From Rhodococcus sp. CH91 (GTDB lineage Bacteria > Actinomycetota > Actinomycetes > Mycobacteriales > Mycobacteriaceae): a stretch of DNA of 64,000 nucleotides. Positions 62,901 through 64,000 of the stretch are shown piece after piece; position 1 is the first letter of the stretch, and each line of letters opens with the position of its first letter. The translations under genes were made by a program, and so were the position numbers. Where the stretch lies: positions 292,074 to 356,073 of the forward strand of contig NZ_JAKFYR010000003.1 of NCBI RefSeq assembly GCF_022554085.1. The letters are read 5' to 3'. The notes beneath the pieces are model-generated. The model searched no databases. It had not been told where the DNA came from and worked only from the letters and a program-made list of their open reading frames with translations.

Positions 62901-64000
62901 CGCGGACGTCGTGGGCGGCCGAGGAGGGCTCGCTCGAGCCGGGCGCCCCGCGACCCTCGCTCACCCTGGAACTGCCCGGTGCGCGCCGGGTGACCGCACT
63001 CGATATCGCGACGTCGGCGGGGACGCTGCCGGTCGCGCCCGCGGCGGTCGCGGTGAATCTCGGTAACGGTCCGCAGGTGCGCGAGCTCGACGGCGAGAAC
63101 ACCGTCGTCGAACTGACCCCGCACGTCACGGACCGGATCGAGCTCACGGTCGTCGGCTGGCGCGACACACTCGACCGCACCGCTCTGGGGTTCTCGAAGC
63201 TCACACCGCCCGGACTCGCGGAAGTCACGGTGCTCGGCGAGGAGGGTCCGATCGGGACGCAGACCCCGATCCGCGACGAGACGGTGACGGTCGGATGTGA
63301 TGCCGGGCCGGTGGTGACCATCGACGGGCAGAGCTATCGCACGTCCGTCACCGCGACCGTCGCCGAACTCGAGGCGGGCGCGGAAGTCCCGGCGACCCTG
63401 TGTGCGACCGACGTCGCCGGGATGAACCCCGGCCGGGTCGACGTCGACGTCGAACCCGGTTCGGCCTTCGTCGTCTCACGCCTGCGGCTCACCGTGCCCG
63501 GTTCGGAGACGTCCGTCCCCGAACCGGTCGAACTGCGCACGGGCGAGTGGACGGAGAATCGGCGCGAGGTGACCGTTCCGGCCGGCGACGAGGACCGGCT
63601 CGTGGTGGTGCCGGAGAGCACGAACATCGGCTGGGTGGCCCGCACTCCGGACGGCACCGAGGCGACACCCGTCGTCGTGGACGGCTGGCAACAGGGGTGG
63701 ATCGTCCCGGCCGGAGCGGAGCAGGTCCTGACCCTCGAGTTCGCGACCGACCGCTGGTACCGCCTCGGGATCTTCGGTGGACTGGCGTTGCTGATCCCGC
63801 TGTTCGCAGCCGCGCTGTGGTCCGCCCGCCGGAAGAACGGAACCGATCCGGGTCCGCCGACACGCACCTGGCGGTCGTCGGCGGTCGCCCTGACCGGTGT
63901 GCTGGCCGCCGCCGTGCTCCTCGCGGGTTGGGTCGGTGCCGCGGTGACCGTCGCCGGAGCGGTGGGGATCGGCGTGCTCGCATCACGACGCGGCACGGCC
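59936..64000 (+). CDS. aftD: Alpha-(1->3)-arabinofuranosyltransferase AftD (partial)
   Basis: 1355 codons are visible; about 1400 are normal, so only a short C-terminus is missing beyond the right edge. AftD adds arabinofuranose to arabinogalactan/lipoarabinomannan from decaprenyl-phosphoarabinose outside the membrane. About 11-13 GT-C helices fill residues 30-440. Then come soluble domains with discoidin/F5-8-like carbohydrate-binding repeats (Val-Val-Asp-Gly-Asp-Pro-Thr-Thr-Gly-Trp, and Thr-Asp-Gly-Asp-Pro-Arg-Thr-Ser-Trp), and two helices near 1275-1350. TTG 59936 is the first possible start after an in-frame TGA at 59927; no ATG or GTG precedes the first helix. Confidence 0.93.
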   Translation, partial: MSTAAADGAGNASSSRNYRGETDLPSAEPLSRRWLYAVTAVAVVLSFTQVPGLVVADTKYDLTQNPIGFLTRAAHQWSSVAPLGQVQNQAYGYFFPHGSFFAAGQLLHIPPWITQRVWWVLLLVAGFWGIVRLTEALGIGSRSSRLIAATAFVLSPRVLTTLGSISSEAHPMMLAPWVLLPLVRYLRNPDPGSPRRLAAQSAAAVALMGAINAVATAAACLIAGLWWAAHRPDRRWWRFTLWWLPLCVVAVTWWMVPLLLLGRVSPPFLDFIESSGVTTEWTSLAEVLRGTSSWTPFVSPERIAGAVLVTQPAAVLVTGALAAAGLAGLAMRSMPARGRLTLILLVGLVGMGVGYVGQLDSPLAEQVRLFLDGAGAPLRNVHKLEPLVRLPIVLGLAHLLRAVPLPGSVPWSRARSAFAHPERNPMVAATTLILVALTLATSLAWTGRLAPRGAYDEVPGHWHAAAAWLEEHTGDRGERALIVPGAPFGSQLWGLTRDEPLQALASTPWAVRDAVPLVPPGAIRALDAVQRDIADGRPSDGLAATLRGQGIGYLVVRNDLDPETSPAARPALVHRALDESPGIEKVAEFGDDVVFENPDDFVTDADLRPAYPAVEIYRVAEPATAPFGPYAVDLADVPVVQGGPESLLRRNTAQPDFVGPTLLAADAVRAGVPAEPVTVTDTPTDRETDYGQVDHHSSAIRAADDPRRTHNAVPDYPVPGTELVRAEWEGARISVSSAASDATQLGGTSVTSSPAAVVDGDPTTGWHSNGLESAIGQWLQLDLDQPIEAGLLRLTTSSGALGDPVEWIEVATDRGSTAVRIDEPGREQTVALPLGTTTWIRITSVHTSRGTVGNQFGLTEVAVEDFSDRDNPRMLDIRRRIVVPGPAGDTPVREWHLGQEYPGRGSCVDTPDRVRCARGLAVSAEEPGAFTRTLTVPEETWVRPELFVRARPGPALEGVIDRTGRVVARGEAEVVDLQGSAFALTDGDPRTSWAAEEGSLEPGAPRPSLTLELPGARRVTALDIATSAGTLPVAPAAVAVNLGNGPQVRELDGENTVVELTPHVTDRIELTVVGWRDTLDRTALGFSKLTPPGLAEVTVLGEEGPIGTQTPIRDETVTVGCDAGPVVTIDGQSYRTSVTATVAELEAGAEVPATLCATDVAGMNPGRVDVDVEPGSAFVVSRLRLTVPGSETSVPEPVELRTGEWTENRREVTVPAGDEDRLVVVPESTNIGWVARTPDGTEATPVVVDGWQQGWIVPAGAEQVLTLEFATDRWYRLGIFGGLALLIPLFAAALWSARRKNGTDPGPPTRTWRSSAVALTGVLAAAVLLAGWVGAAVTVAGAVGIGVLASRRGTA

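Noticed and set aside
60365-63124. A 919-codon open frame on the minus strand opposite aftD
   Set aside because: High GC keeps antisense frames open. The translation is Arg/Gly/His-rich low complexity, while the plus strand encodes AftD with clear motifs and membrane helices.

Overview
The window is GC-rich DNA from an actinobacterium of the order Mycobacteriales, most likely Rhodococcus or a close relative. The evidence is the mycolate/arabinogalactan-type gene set at the right end (fadE5, fadA2, fabG4, htdX, a TetR regulator, an lpqI-type glycosidase, a DUF2613 protein and aftD, in an order like that around Rv0236c-Rv0244c of M. tuberculosis), a dCTP deaminase of mycobacterial type, an NDMA-dependent alcohol dehydrogenase and a one-chain PutA. 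The genus is an inference; no rRNA is present. Genes are packed tightly, and no stretch over 300 bases lacks a gene or gene remnant.

1-13.2 kb is an exopolysaccharide-type region: a Wzz-like chain-length protein cut by the left edge, a GNAT acetyltransferase, small exported and membrane proteins, a SelW-like CxxC protein and two overlapping family-4 glycosyltransferases. A divergent four-gene operon with overlapping start and stop codons follows: BcsB-like exported protein, polytopic protein with an exported C-terminal domain, cellulose-synthase-like family-2 glycosyltransferase, and GT-C-like membrane protein. A GH5-like lipoprotein lies convergent to it. Together these look like a synthase-dependent beta-glycan system.

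13.2-19.3 kb holds dcd, a TetR/MpaB-type pair, and tRNA-Gly(CCC). Directly behind the tRNA is a decayed C-terminal piece of a tyrosine recombinase, then an arsenic cluster (arsR, arsI-like C-As lyase, arsC, acr3, second arsR). This looks like a worn genomic island at a tRNA gene.

19.3-31.8 kb is mixed metabolism and stress: gluconokinase, zinc alcohol dehydrogenase, glutamate decarboxylase, an ahpC-ahpF peroxidase pair closely resembling the E. coli type, small DUF2630 and DUF5709 proteins, a VOC protein behind two MarR-type half-palindromic sites, a DUF1206 membrane protein and bifunctional putA.

31.8-42.8 kb carries a large SGNH hydrolase, a DHA2 drug/proton antiporter followed by type I dehydroquinase, an alpha/beta hydrolase, a cytochrome P450 translationally coupled to a fused E1 alpha-beta 2-oxoacid dehydrogenase, a membrane-anchored HNH nuclease and a FabH-type ketosynthase.

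42.9-64 kb is the fatty-acid and cell-envelope part: a methyltransferase, fadE5, an alcohol/aldehyde dehydrogenase pair, an MpaB oxygenase, a VanW protein with an expanded octapeptide repeat, fadA2 divergent from fabG4-htdX, tetR, an lpqI-like glycosidase, a universal stress protein, an isochorismate synthase, a DUF2613 protein and aftD running off the right edge. The promoters of fadE5, fadA2/fabG4 and tetR share one 18-bp element, TTmTTACTCnnnGGTArs, which suggests that the TetR protein at 56 kb controls this fatty-acid set and itself.
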